From Neelides folsomi (lineage: Eukaryota > Arthropoda > Collembola > Neelipleona > Neelidae), in contig JAQGBZ010000110.1 of NCBI GenBank assembly GCA_034687125.1, positions 1 to 64,000 on the forward strand: a DNA stretch of 64,000 nt, in the 5' to 3' direction. Positions 1 through 13,800 of the stretch are shown here, one piece after another. Numbering within the stretch: the first letter of the stretch is position 1; every line of letters starts with the position of its first letter. The notes beneath the pieces were generated by a model. The model ran no database searches. It worked only from the letters and a program-made list of their open reading frames with translations, and was not told the DNA's origin. The position numbers were made by a program, and so were the translations under genes.

Positions 1-103
1 AGCAATTTTTGTGCTAAGAATGCGTTTTATATGTTTAAATAATAGCGCGCATAGAAAGACCCGGACATAATTTGGGCCCGGGACAAATCATGGGCGAATA
101 CGG
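1..103 (-). mobile_element. End of a pogo/Tigger-like miniature DNA transposon (cut by window edge)
   Basis: Read on the minus strand from 103, this begins CCGTATTCGCCCATGATTTG and then carries the TTGTCCCGGGCCC and AATTATGTCCGGGTC blocks. These match the termini of the two fuller copies at 17901-18342 and 54715-55214. The similarity continues inward (an ATGCGCG...ATTATTTAAACAT stretch against ATGGGCGAATTATTAAACAT in the copy at 54.7 kb), so the window starts inside the element. A TA dinucleotide follows at 104-105, as expected for a TA-inserting Tc1/mariner-superfamily element. This copy is the most diverged of the three. It is non-coding. Confidence 0.65.
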
Positions 104-823
104 TATATAGATTATTGCCAAATTAAATGAACAGGTCTGATAATATGTCTTCCTTTAAAACAAATGATGAATAACTTTGTGAAGTTTGGTAATAGTGTTA
201 AATGTTAAATATACACATACCGTACACCATAGTCTGTTAAATTGTCAATTTCTAAAAATTGATTAAAATTAAAATCAAATAATAATATTTGAAAGATAAC
301 ACCTATTTATATATTTAGTGAATCAAAATTCTATGTTCGTGGTTGATTGTAAAGTTGATAAAAATTGAAATTGATGTATAAAATATGTAAAAAATTAAAA
401 CTTTGTCATTTACGTATGTTCTATGTACAATATCTAATTAATTACGATTATAATCACAAATACAATCATTCCTTTAGATTTATTTCTTACCCTAATTGTG
501 AGAAATATAAATATAATGTGTGTTATGTTATTGTACGAAAATCGTTAAAACAAAAGAAATAATTATATGTCCATGTTATCAACTACGCTTAATCACAATC
601 ATTGTAAACGAGATTTTAATTTTATTCATCAGCTCTATTTCTCTTCTTTCAACTATCCATTCATTAATTAACGACTTTTAATAATATCTTCATTGGACTC
701 TTCTCTGTATTAAACATTGCTTCAATTTACGAAATAAAATCACGAAGATAATTCAACAATTGGTTAATTATAAATTATTTTATTTTAATAAATTTACTTG
801 AAAAATACAAAACTTATTTATAG
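104..823. other. AT-rich spacer, no gene seen
   Basis: The stretch is strongly AT-rich. The only longer open frame (365-562, +) has low-complexity Tyr/Asn/Lys composition, no splice context and no recognisable domain, so I do not call it. The right end probably holds the 3' untranslated region of the RBFA gene. Confidence 0.5.
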
Positions 824-2310
824 TTAAAATCTTTCTTTAAATTCTTTATATACGACTTCTAAATCTTTCTCGTATGAATCATCAAATTCATCTTTCTCTT
901 GAATTTCGTTTGTTTCATCCAATTCATCCATTTCTCTCACGTTCACTGTCTCCAAAAGCTCTTTTTCCTTTAAACTAACTGACTGAAGTTTAAGTTCCTT
1001 GGACATAGCAATTTTCCTCCTCTTTAGAAATTTCTGAAATTCTGCTTTGCGATTCTCGAAATCATCTTCTATAGATGCAAGATTGATATCTCTTAATGGT
1101 CGGATCTCCGTATTAATTTCTTCATCTCTTGTCTTTATTTTATTTTGAATTTGCATGACACGTTCTTTAACCTGAAAAAATTTAATACTGCCATTACTTT
1201 TGTACAATATTGACAGTGTGCAATTATTAAAAATATTTATTTAATAAAATTAAACTAAAATGTTATTGTTAAATTACTTGTGACATGAGTTTGAAATGAT
1301 CGAGTCCTAGAAGATTATGCCTCATATTGTCAATAGGACCAATTGGCTCATCAGTCAAAGTTTCTTCCCCACTTGTTTCGTCACTATTTTCTAACTCGTT
1401 GATTTCGTCTTTAACAGCACTCGTCAATTGGGATGACTGTTGATTTACATACCTTAACCCGTGGCCAATTTCTTTTGGTTCGTAATCAGGACCGTAATCC
1501 AAAGTTGCGAGCATTTTTTCGACATACAAGGCTTTGAAATAATGACCATCCTGAACGAATTGAATGGGCGGAACAACTCCGATGACTCGTAATTGAGAGA
1601 GTTCGTGGCGTAAACTTCTGGCGGTTTTTTCTAGGAGCATTTCAACTTCAGCAAAATTTTCTTTCTCATTTGTAACCCAATAAACAGATATGACTTTGAA
1701 ATCATTTGCCACTCGAATTCCTGTAATTTGAATTCCAAGACCTAAGAGCTTTTCCCCAATTTCGCCCGTCGACATCATTTCAGTGATATGCTCGCTAAAA
1801 ATATCATTTAGGACTCGAACTCTTCGGAGTGGCTTCTTCGATGTTGATCCAAGACCAGTAGAAATTGAACCCAAAGATTCTAATGTCTTTGAGGGCGTTT
1901 GCGGCACAGAATAGAATTTCTTTCTAAAATAAATCCATGAAATTAATTAATTTAATCAATTGCATTGTTGTATTTAATGTTGTTTTCTTGTGTTGCAAGA
2001 AATAATGTTTACCAAATATAACATTTAATAACTATTTTACATTCAATAAAAACAAACAGAAAAAAGTTATCTAATGTCTAATAGTGTTTTACTTGGTGCT
2101 GCTCGATCCTGTCATAAACTTTTTTAACATTTTTGCTTCTCGACGAATGTAAGATTTTCCACTTCCATATTTATGAAAGTTAATGGAAGTTAGTTGAAAT
2201 TGTCGATTGATGATGACGAATCTAAAAGTGCTGTCTTCTTTTAAACTCAAAATAGCATTAGAGTTATTTACAATTGTTCTTAACTTGGGTGCGTATACCC
2301 TAAATGTCAT
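824..2310 (-). CDS. RBFA: Mitochondrial ribosome-binding factor A (RBFA), three exons
   Basis: Exons on the minus strand are 2310-2093, 1923-1278 and 1171-824 (218+646+348 nt), giving 403 residues. The start is the ATG at 2310-2308 (MTFRVYAPKL); the open frame continues upstream only to a TTG. Both introns are GT-AG and the split codons join cleanly (AA|A, then CAA|GTT). RbfA-family proteins bind the small ribosomal subunit late in maturation, and in animals RBFA acts in mitochondria on 12S rRNA. What is visible: a basic N-terminus with a LKKFM...KKKFYSVP segment like the start of animal RBFA, the RbfA KH-type core (RVRVLNDIFSEHI, VISVYWVT, RSLRHELSQLRVIGVVPPI, FVQD), and after it GLDHFKLMSQVKERVMQIQN, which resembles the animal-specific tail. 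The last third is a charged, Glu/Lys-rich probable coiled coil. Confidence 0.88.
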
Positions 2311-3685
2311 TTTAAACAATTGTCCAATTTTTTAATTTAAATTATCATACAAATAATTAGGATATTGGAATATTAATTAATTTCTTATTAGAAACTAAAC
2401 TTTATTTACTATTTTTATTATGTTCCAAATTGAAAGTTACGTTTGAGAAAGAGCGAGATTTTGCGCCTAAAAACTTTTGTCTCTCTCTTTCCTTTGCTTT
2501 GATTCGAAGTCGAATCCAGGATTTCAAAGGTGCTTTACAGGCACGGGTTTATTATATTTAGGGAATGGTTATGATACCTATGTATTTATATTATTAAATA
2601 TTACATCTTTTGATCACTTGGACTAAGATTAAATTGTATTTTGCCATTTTAACCTTTGCATCATCACCTTCGCTGCCACTCCCGCCGTCGAATTTCATTG
2701 GGGGTTCAAGTAATGAAAATGATTTTTCTAAAAAAAAGCGACCTTTAAATTTTTAATGAACATCATGAATTTATTTTTTATTGTGATGTTATCATTTACT
2801 AATTTACAATCTTTATTAGGCATGTTACATATTCACAATTTTTACTATAATGGTAAATGTGAAGAACATAATTAAATAGCGGTTATTTATATTCAAAGGA
2901 TATACAATAATACTTGGAAAAATTTTAGATTTCTGTATGTATTTTAAAAAAATGATTGGACTTGAAATGTCCGTATATTGAAATTGGGTGATACAGATAA
3001 TAAACTTAAAAATTACTTTTATTTTATTGTCAATATTTTAACGAGAAAATATTGAATGAAACGAGCAAAGAAAGTAATGATAAAAGGACCTTATGAAAGT
3101 TGAAATGTCTAGGTACAAGAGATTTTGAGCATTTAACCGAATTTGATATAATTTACAAAAAATTAAATAAGTAAAGAACTATGTATATTATTATATTATC
3201 ACAAGATGAGTAATTATTATAGATTTGTTATCTCATTTTTTCAATTCTAAAATATATGTAGAGTATGAGAATACAATATTAATATGGTATGGTAGATGGT
3301 TATTTAAGCGAATTGTATGTAGTTTTTTAAAACTCTTCGTTTAAGATAGTATATTATACATACATAGAGGTAGGCATATTATTTGACTGTATTGAACAGT
3401 TAAAATCGATATTTCGTTAAATTTAATTATTGATAAGTTTTATAATGCAATTATAACTTTTAAATTTTTATCTACAAAATAGAGTATTAGGTATTTGAAA
3501 ATGGAATAATATTAACCCATTATATCATATCTGTAATTCTCTTTGGAAGGTGTCGAAATAAAAATCAAAGTTTAAATAATAAAGTTAAAAAAATATTGTT
3601 GATTATCAATAAGAGTTTGTATTAAATTTAAGCGTTGAGCGTTTTGAGCTTGTTGAACCACATGAATCAGTAGGATCATATCGTT
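2311..3685. other. Intergenic: RBFA 5' region and RING-gene 3' region
   Basis: I see no coding region. About 2430-2530 is less AT-rich, with a CT-rich tract and the near-palindrome GATTCGAAGTCGAATC. It is the likely promoter side of RBFA, which reads leftward from 2310. About 2560-3600 is AT-rich sequence without obvious repeats. The part next to 3686 should be the 3' untranslated region of the minus-strand RING gene. Confidence 0.45.
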
Positions 3686-5317
3686 CTACTCATATCGTCC
3701 AGTTAGTCGCTTAACCCTGAAAATTAAAGTAAATAATTATTATAGTGTAAAATATTCAATTAGATCATATGTATAATAAATATTCTAAACGCGACTCACT
3801 CGTTTTCCAATCGAGTATTGTGCTCCTGTGCGCTAACCAAAAGAACAGTCTTCAAATCCATCTCTTCTTTGAGGGCATTGTATTGCTCTCGTAATTGCTT
3901 AAAATCCGCACTGAAATTAAAAGGGAATAATACAAATTATTAAACAGTACAATGATCGAAATCGGGGTGATATTTTATAACTAACAAATGTTAAAAATTA
4001 AATCGGCTACTATTAAAAATATCTCCTTACATGAGCGTTTCATGAAGTGTTCGGTCAGTTCCTTCATCATCTGGGTTATTAGCATTTGGAGATTCTTCTA
4101 AATTAATGATTGGATGAATAGGATTTCTAAATGATTGGGGCTTAACGTTCGAGCTACCTGAAGGAATGGGCAAGGGTCCAACGTTTTCGAAACGGGCACA
4201 AGTTGATGAACTGCCTGCTGTGCCTGTGACTATCCTTGGAACCGAAATCCCATCTGTTGGTTTCGGAATTTTAGAAAGGGGAGGTCCTTCATCATTTTGA
4301 CCTAAGAATCGGGGAAGAGAAGTTAAAGGAGGATGATCTTGTGGATATAAATTGTTGAATAAACCAAAAGACTCAAAAGAGGCTTTATCCTCAGCCTCCT
4401 GCCTTCTTTGATATAATTGAAAAGTATCGTCGAATCTTTTAAGTTCGTATTTAAGTTGGTCCCGCCCAAGTCCCCTCCAGTGGCACTGACCACTTATCCT
4501 ACATCTTTCACTTGGGGTTGTAGATGCAGAAGCTCCTGCTTCATTCCCAAATCGGGAAAAATTATTGGGAGGCAAATTGGAACTATTGGGAATTCTATCG
4601 TCTATTTGTAATGAAGGTGGAATGAAATAAGGTTGGGTGGAAATCCTACTAGAAGAGCTTCCTGAAGCTGTAGGTGCTGTAGAAATAGCTGATGCAGGTC
4701 GCCGACCCATTGCTTCATTCCATGTTGCAGCTGCAATCAATGGTGCTGAATTATAGGAATTTGTAGCTACAGCGCTCAGAATCGGATATAACAGTTGAGC
4801 AGCTGATGGTCCTGGAGGAGCTGGAGCAGTGATTGTACTGGCTGGGTCTGGTGGTGGAGGTGGAGGAGGTTCAATTATACTATCATCCTTGGACGGATAC
4901 ATTTTCCTCATATCTCGAGCTGGACATGGTCCTCGGCATGACGGACATTCTCGTTTCCTAAAATTACAAATTATGATTTTGACTATTATTCTTAAATATG
5001 ATGAGTAGAAATTTAATAAACAATTTGAGCCATTCTTGGAAATACGAAATTACCTATGTAAAAAGTTAGAATATAATAGGATGTAGTTTGCGATTATGAA
5101 AAGTAAATTACGTTGAGTTTTCGAACCAATCTTCAATACACTTTGTGTGAAAACAATGACCGCATTTGTACGAAACGATGTCTGTCACAGTACATTGGAC
5201 TGGTTTTTTTGTTCGAGCTCGTGGTCGAGTAGGAGGTTTCTTTTCGCCTTTGTCTAAATTTCTTTCTGGTGCAGGGTCTTCGAGTCGCTCATTGCAAATT
5301 ATGCATTCAAATCCCAT
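3686..5317 (-). CDS. RING-H2 finger protein with proline-rich middle and C-terminal coiled coil (probable E3 ubiquitin ligase)
   Basis: Four exons on the minus strand: 5317-5112, 4957-4031, 3910-3800 and 3716-3686 (206+927+111+31 nt), 424 residues. The ATG at 5317 opens directly into the RING: CIIC, then KCGHCFHTKC, then CPSC, i.e. a C3-H2-C3 zinc-binding order. Exon 2 completes the ring (KRECPSCRGPCPARDMRKMY). The WF...CPSCR...MRKMY layout is somewhat like TRAIP/NOPO, but here about 290 disordered residues follow, rich in Pro and Ser with a run of seven prolines, before a short helical C-terminus (DFKQLREQYNALKEEMDLKT ... RLENEVKRLTGRYE). RING-H2 proteins normally recruit E2 enzymes for ubiquitin transfer; substrate and location cannot be inferred. 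I do not recognise a specific orthologue. The last coding exon holds only 31 nt. Confidence 0.8.
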
Positions 5318-6230
5318 TTTAGCTAATAAAATATGGAAATGTTCATTATTTAACTGTATATAACATATAACATAACTTAAATGGTTAAGCTAGAAAGGTA
5401 ATTATTGGAATGTCTCATTATCAAAAAATTCCTATATAGTTATCTTTCATTATCTCTCACCGATGGAAAAAAAATGAATGTTCAAATATTCCGACTTCAG
5501 TAACAGCAATTTTAAACCTAGGGATTGGAAAAAGGTGTTAAAATTATTTTTTATTTTAATTTTTATAATTTTATGTAATATGTCAGCGTACTTATAATGT
5601 AAAAATTACAACTTTTTCGATTTTCTATAGCAGAAGATATTACGCAAAAAGAATAAATAAATACTATCAGACGACAACTATCGGGCAGTATATTTTTCAT
5701 TGTAATCATATAATTAATTTACCTTTAATACCTGTCTAATTCACACGACGACAACGTTTGAATGCGTATCTATCCAAAATGACATTTGAATACAGCACAG
5801 TTACATAACTTTCTCCTGACAATACAAAGGACAGTGACAATGTCGCTTGGAGGAAATGGAAATGCACCAAATTATGGGAGATTACCGATACAGATTAATT
5901 TCGAAGTTAATGATTAATAACTTGCGGATTAAAATGAATAATAATAATTGTTATTTAATTAAGTTAAAAACTATTTTAATAGGAATTTGTAAAATCAAAT
6001 TGACTGGCAGAGGAAGTCTTTTCTCCTCAACTCCTAAATAAAGAATAAATAGATTTCTTGCTCATTCATCCACCTTGGTGGACCGGGAGAAAATTCTCTG
6101 TATTTAGTGGATTTCATTCCAGACTTTATTTCGTATAAAAATCATTGGACTTTAGCTTTGATTTTATCTTTAAAATATTGAACAATTAATTTATTGTACA
6201 CTTTATTAACTAGTTTTCAATATAGTTAAA
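5318..6230. promoter_or_regulatory. Divergent promoter region between the RING gene and TMEM41A
   Basis: The RING gene reads left from 5317 and TMEM41A reads right from 6231, so this 0.9-kb interval should carry both promoters. I see no clear TATA box at a useful distance. It contains a 25-codon open frame at 5840-5917 (separate entry). The rest is AT-rich with no recognisable repeat. Confidence 0.4.
5840..5917 (+). other. Short ORF upstream of TMEM41A (uORF or orphan first exon)
   Basis: ATG at 5840 opens 25 codons (MSLGGNGNAPNYGRLPIQIN and five more) before TAA at 5915. It is more GC-rich than its surroundings and its composition looks protein-like. It could be an upstream ORF in the TMEM41A 5' leader, or a first exon spliced elsewhere; the only GT near its end (GAAGTTAAT) is a weak donor. 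I do not recognise the peptide. Confidence 0.25.
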
Positions 6231-7585
<1,355 letters not shown>

Positions 7586-8294
7586 GTTTTTGTTAAATAC
7601 ATATCTTGAATCTTGACTTGTAAAGTAAGATCTTAAAATGGCTTAACATTTGCATGTAACAATTATTATTTAATGTCCAAATATAATAATACTTGTTTAT
7701 GATAACAAATATGTAAGCAATGAACAATTTGCCAAAAATATAGCCGTTCATAACACTTAAAATGCATTTCAGTGTTTAATAAAATCATTTTTTAACAAAT
7801 GTACTTATAATTGCTTTATCTGACCAAACACTGACAAAATATTCATTTAGGATATTTTTCGAAAAAACGAAACGTTTCTGATGAAATCCTATAAACTAGA
7901 TTAAATAATATTTATGTATAACTAATATTAATTATTTTAACGATGCTAATATACTCAAATTGTGATTAGTATCGTAAACTTCTTTGTTTGTGAAATACTA
8001 TAATCTCAGCAATGAATATTTTTTATTATGAAGCTTTTAGTTTTTAACACTTAATTTAATGAACAAATTATATGCATGATTAAAAGAGAATTTATTTTCT
8101 TTGTTTTACAAATCACATGTCGGCAATGACGGATATAACAAAATAAACCAAAACCATGCAATATCCCAAACCAAATTATCTTAAATTCTTATTTTTACTG
8201 TAAATTACAATGTTAAATAGCATTAACGTTCAATTTTACGTTGTATAGTTTGTTTTCAATAAAAAAAAGTTCAAGCAATCACAATCACATTCCA
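7586..8294. other. Convergent 3' region of TMEM41A and UBA5
   Basis: AT-rich sequence between two convergent stop codons (TAA at 7583-7585 on plus, TGA at 8297-8295 on minus). An AATAAA on the plus strand near 7778 is a candidate polyadenylation signal for TMEM41A. No other gene or repeat seen. Confidence 0.4.
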
Positions 8295-9799
8295 TCAATT
8301 GTTCATTTTTTTAAGATGTTCCATCAGCTCTTCAAGAGAAGGTTCATTTTCCACGTTTACTTCCTGATCATCTGGATTGAGATGAAATGGTTTTTCTGGA
8401 ATTACATATGCTGTATGAACACCTTGACCGACCTCCTTCACTCCTTCTAAAGCTTCAGGGACACTCTCATCAACGAGAGAAATTCCCCAATCGTTTTCTT
8501 CATGAACTACGCATTCCTCCTCAACCTTTTCTTCTACTTTTTCAGGATTTTCCAGTCTCCATTTTTTGTATTTTTCTTGTTGGTTTTGACACTGAACGTC
8601 GTCGCATCCAGGATTGGGCTTTAATTGAAGCTTTGGGAAAAAATCTTCTAAGGCATTGTATCCCAAGTAAAAACTCACTTCCCCAAAGGTCAAAAGGTAT
8701 CTATGAAAAAGACAAAAGGTCGAATGAGCTTACATTAAAGAATATTGTTATATTTAAACTTTTAAATAGATTGTAGATTTCTTTTATAAAAATGTATTTT
8801 TATTGAATTATTACTTGAGAGTATTTTGCACCAAAAAACCAGCAACAATTCCCATTGTTGTTGGAAGACTTGCCGCACAAACTCCGTCCTTCTTCAATGT
8901 CTTTTCATCAATTTTAGTAGCCACAACGAGAGGAGGAGCACAAGCAAAGCAGGCAGATTCTCCAGGTTTAATCAATTGGATATGTCCAGAAACAGCATTT
9001 TCAGAAACTCCACTTTCAAACCAGTTCATTCCCAACTCATTACATGCCGTGTTGATTGTCATCCTGGCCTCGAAGTTATCCACACAACTTAGAATTAAAT
9101 CCACTCTAGAATTGTTCAAACTTCCATTGACCAGTCGACCCATGAAATGATCAAAGTTGGCCATTGTCGTAATGTTGTAATTGTGAGTCTCGAACTCAAC
9201 ATCCGGATTTATCTTTTTAAGAGTAGCGGAGGCTGCATCTACTTTGCTCATTCCAGCTTGGTGTGGTTGGAAGAATAGTCGGTTCATGTTGGCAAGTTCA
9301 ACTGTGTCATAGTCGAAAAGAATAAGCTGAATAAATAAAGATGAAACCAATTAGATTATGAAAAATTAACCACTGTAAAAATATCTGTAAATACAACAGT
9401 ACAACTATAATTTAGAAATTTACAGTTATAGTTTTTTAATTCTAAATAACTAAATTTTTTAAGTACCTACCTTTCCAATTCCACATCTTGTGAGCATTTC
9501 AGCAGTGACAGACCCAACGCCTCCAACACCCACAATGGCAACAGTAAACTTTCGGATGTCTTCATAATTATTGACAATTCCCATTCGTTTTAAAGCCATT
9601 AGCCGGCTAATAAATAAAATTCATTAATAAATTATGGATATATTGAGTATTAAAATTTTAATGTTTATATTCACCTATAAGGATTAGAGTCGATGACTTC
9701 AGCTGACATATGGTCAATTTTAGTTCGAGCCACTCCAACACCTTTTAGAGAAGCAATTTCTGCTTCTAATTGAGCCACCTTTAATTTCAACTCTTCCAT
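8295..9799 (-). CDS. UBA5: Ubiquitin-like modifier-activating enzyme 5 (UBA5, E1 for UFM1)
   Basis: Exons on the minus strand are 9799-9675, 9606-9471, 9326-8815 and 8700-8295 (125+136+512+406 nt), 392 residues, close to the usual size of about 400. UBA5 adenylates UFM1, carries it as a thioester and passes it to UFC1. Visible features: a short N-terminal coiled coil, [15 protein letters not shown], the nucleotide-binding VGVGGVGS loop near residue 65, [20 protein letters not shown], zinc-ligand pairs CFAC and CDDVQC, and the active-site cysteine in [15 protein letters not shown] at about residue 237. The C-terminus keeps the UFM1/GABARAP-interacting type motif ([10 protein letters not shown]) and the UFC1-binding end ([12 protein letters not shown]). 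Nothing essential is missing. CTATACAG just upstream of the ATG may be the acceptor of an intron in the 5' leader. Confidence 0.96.
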
Positions 9800-10802
9800 T
9801 TCTTCAACTGTATAGATTAACTTTAATTAACTATTTTAACAAACTATCTCCCTTTGAAATCAATTGGAATTTGAGGACAGTCTTATAAGAAAGTTAAACT
9901 TAATTCAGTTCTCCTTTCCTTTCACCATTCTATTCTCCTATGTTCTTATTTCTTGTTCTGTTCTCATTTTCCTCTTGCCTCTGCTCTTTTCAAGCTATAG
10001 CTTCTAGCTGAGTTGGTTGGGCAGAATGGAACAATCTCCCTATGTGGGATTCATTGACTTTTACAAACTTGCTCCCAAACTCTGAATTTGTTCATAGAGT
10101 TATTGAGAGAGTTTTGTTTATGGAATTATTTATCCATGATTTGGAGAGCGCTTACTGGGTCATTGGAAATCAGTAATTATTTTATGAATATGCGAATGAA
10201 GAAATTATGAAATTATGACTGATAAATTTAATGATGTATTAAGAAGGGAAACATGAGATTCCATTTTACATAAAATCAACCAGGTGCAGCAGTGGTTGTT
10301 GTTGTTTTCAGTTTATTATGGATTTCTATTGTCATAAATGTTGTTCTAGTTTAGTTTTATTTTATATTTACGAATACAAATAAATGTATTTTATGTTTAT
10401 TGAACTAATTATATCAAACGCTTGTAAAAACCCCGAACACTGAAGAGTCCTTGAGGCAAAATGAGAATTGAAAATCGATATTTTGGCATTCTTTCCTTTG
10501 TCGTCATTCTATCGTCATAGTAGCAGGAAATGTTATGATAAATTACTCAAGAACTGTTGCGATCCTTTGACCATCTATCTAATTGAAAGATTTCCCATTA
10601 TCGTTTATTTTAATCGCTTTACATGTTCAATATATGGGAACATGTAGGGAGAAAGCGTCTACAGCTCATTTCTCCATTGAAGAGCATAAAGGTAATTCCC
10701 ATTGATTGAATTATATTTTCTAGACTTTGATTGACATTGACATGAAACTTGTGTGCATTCCAATTTGAAGAAACAACTCATTTAATCGGATTAAATTACA
10801 GG
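9800..10802. promoter_or_regulatory. Divergent promoter region between UBA5 and RPGRIP1L
   Basis: UBA5 reads left and RPGRIP1L reads right from this 1-kb interval. TTAAATTACAG at 10791-10801 is a good acceptor just before the RPGRIP1L ATG, so its first exon is probably non-coding. A donor-like AAAG|GTAATT at about 10690 is a candidate for the end of that exon. An AATCGATATT motif near 10473 resembles the DRE core found in some insect housekeeping promoters, which is weak evidence only. No coding region seen. Confidence 0.4.
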
Positions 10803-13800
10803 ATGGATGAGTTGAAGAATCAAATTGTGAAGCTTTCGAAGGACAACATTGAGCTTAAGCGACGTGTCAAAGTGAAAGAGGAAAGCATCAACGAATTGAG
10901 TCGCAAACTTGTCCGTGTTATTAGTGAGCGAAAGAAGCTCGTGAACCATGCGGACTCATTGAGTGGAGAACAGAAAGGGAAGATTCAAGAATTGGAAGAA
11001 CAATTAGGAAGTTTGAAAGAGAAACTTCTTGTAGCTCGTCAACAACTTGACTCTTATACAAGACTTTATCCATATGCGAAACCGTCGAGACCCGTCAAGC
11101 CTCTCAAGTAAAATGTTACATTTTTTATCAATTCCAATTTTTAATGAAAGTTCTAACATCTGGAATTGGGCATTAATTGGTAGCAGAACTGGGAGCCGGG
11201 TGCAGAGCCATAATTCTGGAAAGAGCGAGCCAACGAAGGATGTATGGGAAATTCCTGAAATGATTCAAAATCTTCTGATCGAAACAAAGGCGGAGAATTT
11301 AGCATTAGAAAATCAACTCAAAATTCTACAGGGACACTTGAGCAAGGCAGAAAGAGAAATCGAAACTTCTCGAGAGCTTTTGAGAATTTCTAAAGTAAGC
11401 GTCAATCATTTATTGATTATTGCAAATAGCTTTAACAATGTATGCAAAAGTGAAAAATAATTTTATTTTAATAAATTAATAACGAAAAATTATTTAGGTT
11501 GAACACGAAGAAGAAATGCTTTCAATTAAGTTACAGAAAGATGGTGAATGTGATCAAAAAGAGAAAAAGCTCTCAGATAACATTCAACTCATTCGACTTC
11601 AACGAGATTCGAGACGGACGTCAAATTGGCTCGCGACACTTGAAGCCCAATGTAGATCTCTTGAACAAAGTCTTAAAACTGCAAATGAAAGCATTGAACA
11701 ACTTGAGACTCAGCTTTCTGAAGCTCAAACTTCTTTCCAGACCGAACAGAACAAGAATATCGAATTACTTAAAAAGTCAGAGATAAACACTTCCGACATG
11801 GTTTTATCCAAGGAGAAAGAAACTCAAATCAAATCTCTTCAAGTAAATAAATATTTTTTTTATAAATTCACTTCAATTCACTTCTTATTTATAAGATCCT
11901 GAGAATAATATTTTCCATTTCAGGATGAAAATCGAATATTGCGAGAATCAAACGAATCTTTAATGGCAAAAGCTTTCAATAGCACCGAGCGGATCAAGAA
12001 GATTGAAAGTGAAGAAGCTTCAGTTCGAGCTCAAATTACAAAACTTGAAGAGACTTTAAGAAACGAGCTTATTGAGAAATCGACTCTCATCTCTTCCTTA
12101 TCGGTGGAACGAGAGAGAAATGCCACGTTTCAATGTTCTGTAGTTGAGTTTGAGAAGAATATTGGGAAATTGAAAGAGCTTGTAAAGGAACACGAGGAAA
12201 AGGTGGAAGCAAAAGAGAAAAAAATTACTGATCTTCTCAAGCTCAATAAAGAATTTGAAGATAAAGTTTCGAGCGCTGAGAAGAAAGCCGAATCTCAATG
12301 TGAAGCTTGTAAAACTCAAAGAGAAAATCTTGAAAAAGTTGAAAGTCAACTCGCAAAAACAAATGAAGATTTAAATTCGACTAAAAACCTACTTTCGGCT
12401 GAAACTTTGAAAAGCAAAGAAAGAGAAAAGGAGGCAATACAATAATTCAATTCAATATTTTTTAAAATTATTAAATTATTAAATATTTATTATATTTTAA
12501 TTTAGAAACCAATTCATGTATCGTTCCATTAAACTTAAACAATTAATTACCCTATATTATTCTATTAGGTAAAGGAGCTTATGGAAAAATTGGAACAAGC
12601 CGAAGCGGTTCATCATGTCAAACTCCAAGAACTTTTAGCAACAATGGAACAAAGAGCAGAGCAAATGGTAATTCTTCAAAAAGGATTAGAGCAAATGAAA
12701 GAAGAAAAAGCGAATAAATTCAAAACTGAGAAATCAACCAGTACAGAAAAACTACCGAATCCGGTCAAATCAATTGATCCTTCAAGGAGTAACTCGACCC
12801 AATACACCGAAGAACAAGTCGTGAAGCCAAAAGAAGTGAAGGAAACTTCAGAGAAAGAAACAATAACTGTTCCCTTACCAGAAAACGAAGACATTCCTAT
12901 ATATAAAACTCCCCCTCCACCTCCTCCACCTTCACTTGAAATCTTCATCGACAAATTCATTCCATCTGAAACCAAATTAGGGCTTTTGAAAGAAACCCGT
13001 GGTTTATTTGCAACATGGGAATTGGACAATTTTGGGACAAAATATACTCCAATTGTTCGTGATGGAATTTTTAGTTCAAGTTCTTCTCTTATTTTGGGAG
13101 ACGCTCAAACAAATCAAGTAAAAATATTTTCATTAGTAAAAAAAATAATATAGCTTTTAAAAACAACGATTACATAAAAATTGATTTTTTAATCAATTTT
13201 TATGTAATCGTTATTTACTATATGTAACATTGAATTTAATCTTGTTTAAGCCTAATATTCTATTGTTTAATTAGGATAAAATCGAAGTACAAATTCATGA
13301 AGCAGTTGGTTCATCCGATTGCCGAACACTCGCCAAAGGATTCTTAGAACCCGTCGTCGTTCCAGACATCACGAGCATCATGCGAGTCTGTCCAATGAGA
13401 GCCGACTCGGGAGAATACCTCGGAGATCTTTACTATTCATGTGTTCTCAGGAAGGTGATAAGCGAGAAGAGAATTATGTCAATGTCTTCCCAACCACCCT
13501 TTAAACTTCCAAGTGCTCCAGTGCCCAAAAGGCGAACAATTCCAGATCCATCGTCACATGGAGAAAGCTCCGTGACTGTAAAGCCAAAAGCAATCGAAGC
13601 TCAAACAAAGAGCTACAAATTTGAAGAAAGCCAACAATCAAAATTCATGCGCTCTCCAAGGATAACCCAATCTTCACCAGAGGAATCCGCCGTCAAATCC
13701 TCAAAGAAAAGGAGCAAAGTTGTCGATGAAGGAGACAAACGGAGCTCAAGTTCAAATACCGAAACACCAAAGAAGAAGAGAAGTCAATCAAATAAAGAGG

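Noticed and set aside
365-562. 65-codon AT-rich ORF
   Set aside because: Low-complexity translation typical of random AT-rich DNA.
2505-2521. GATTCGAAGTCGAATC near-palindrome as a tRNA T-arm
   Set aside because: No acceptor stem or D-arm can be placed around it.
8387-9150. Overlapping plus-strand ORFs over UBA5
   Set aside because: They lie antisense to conserved UBA5 exons and show no family features.
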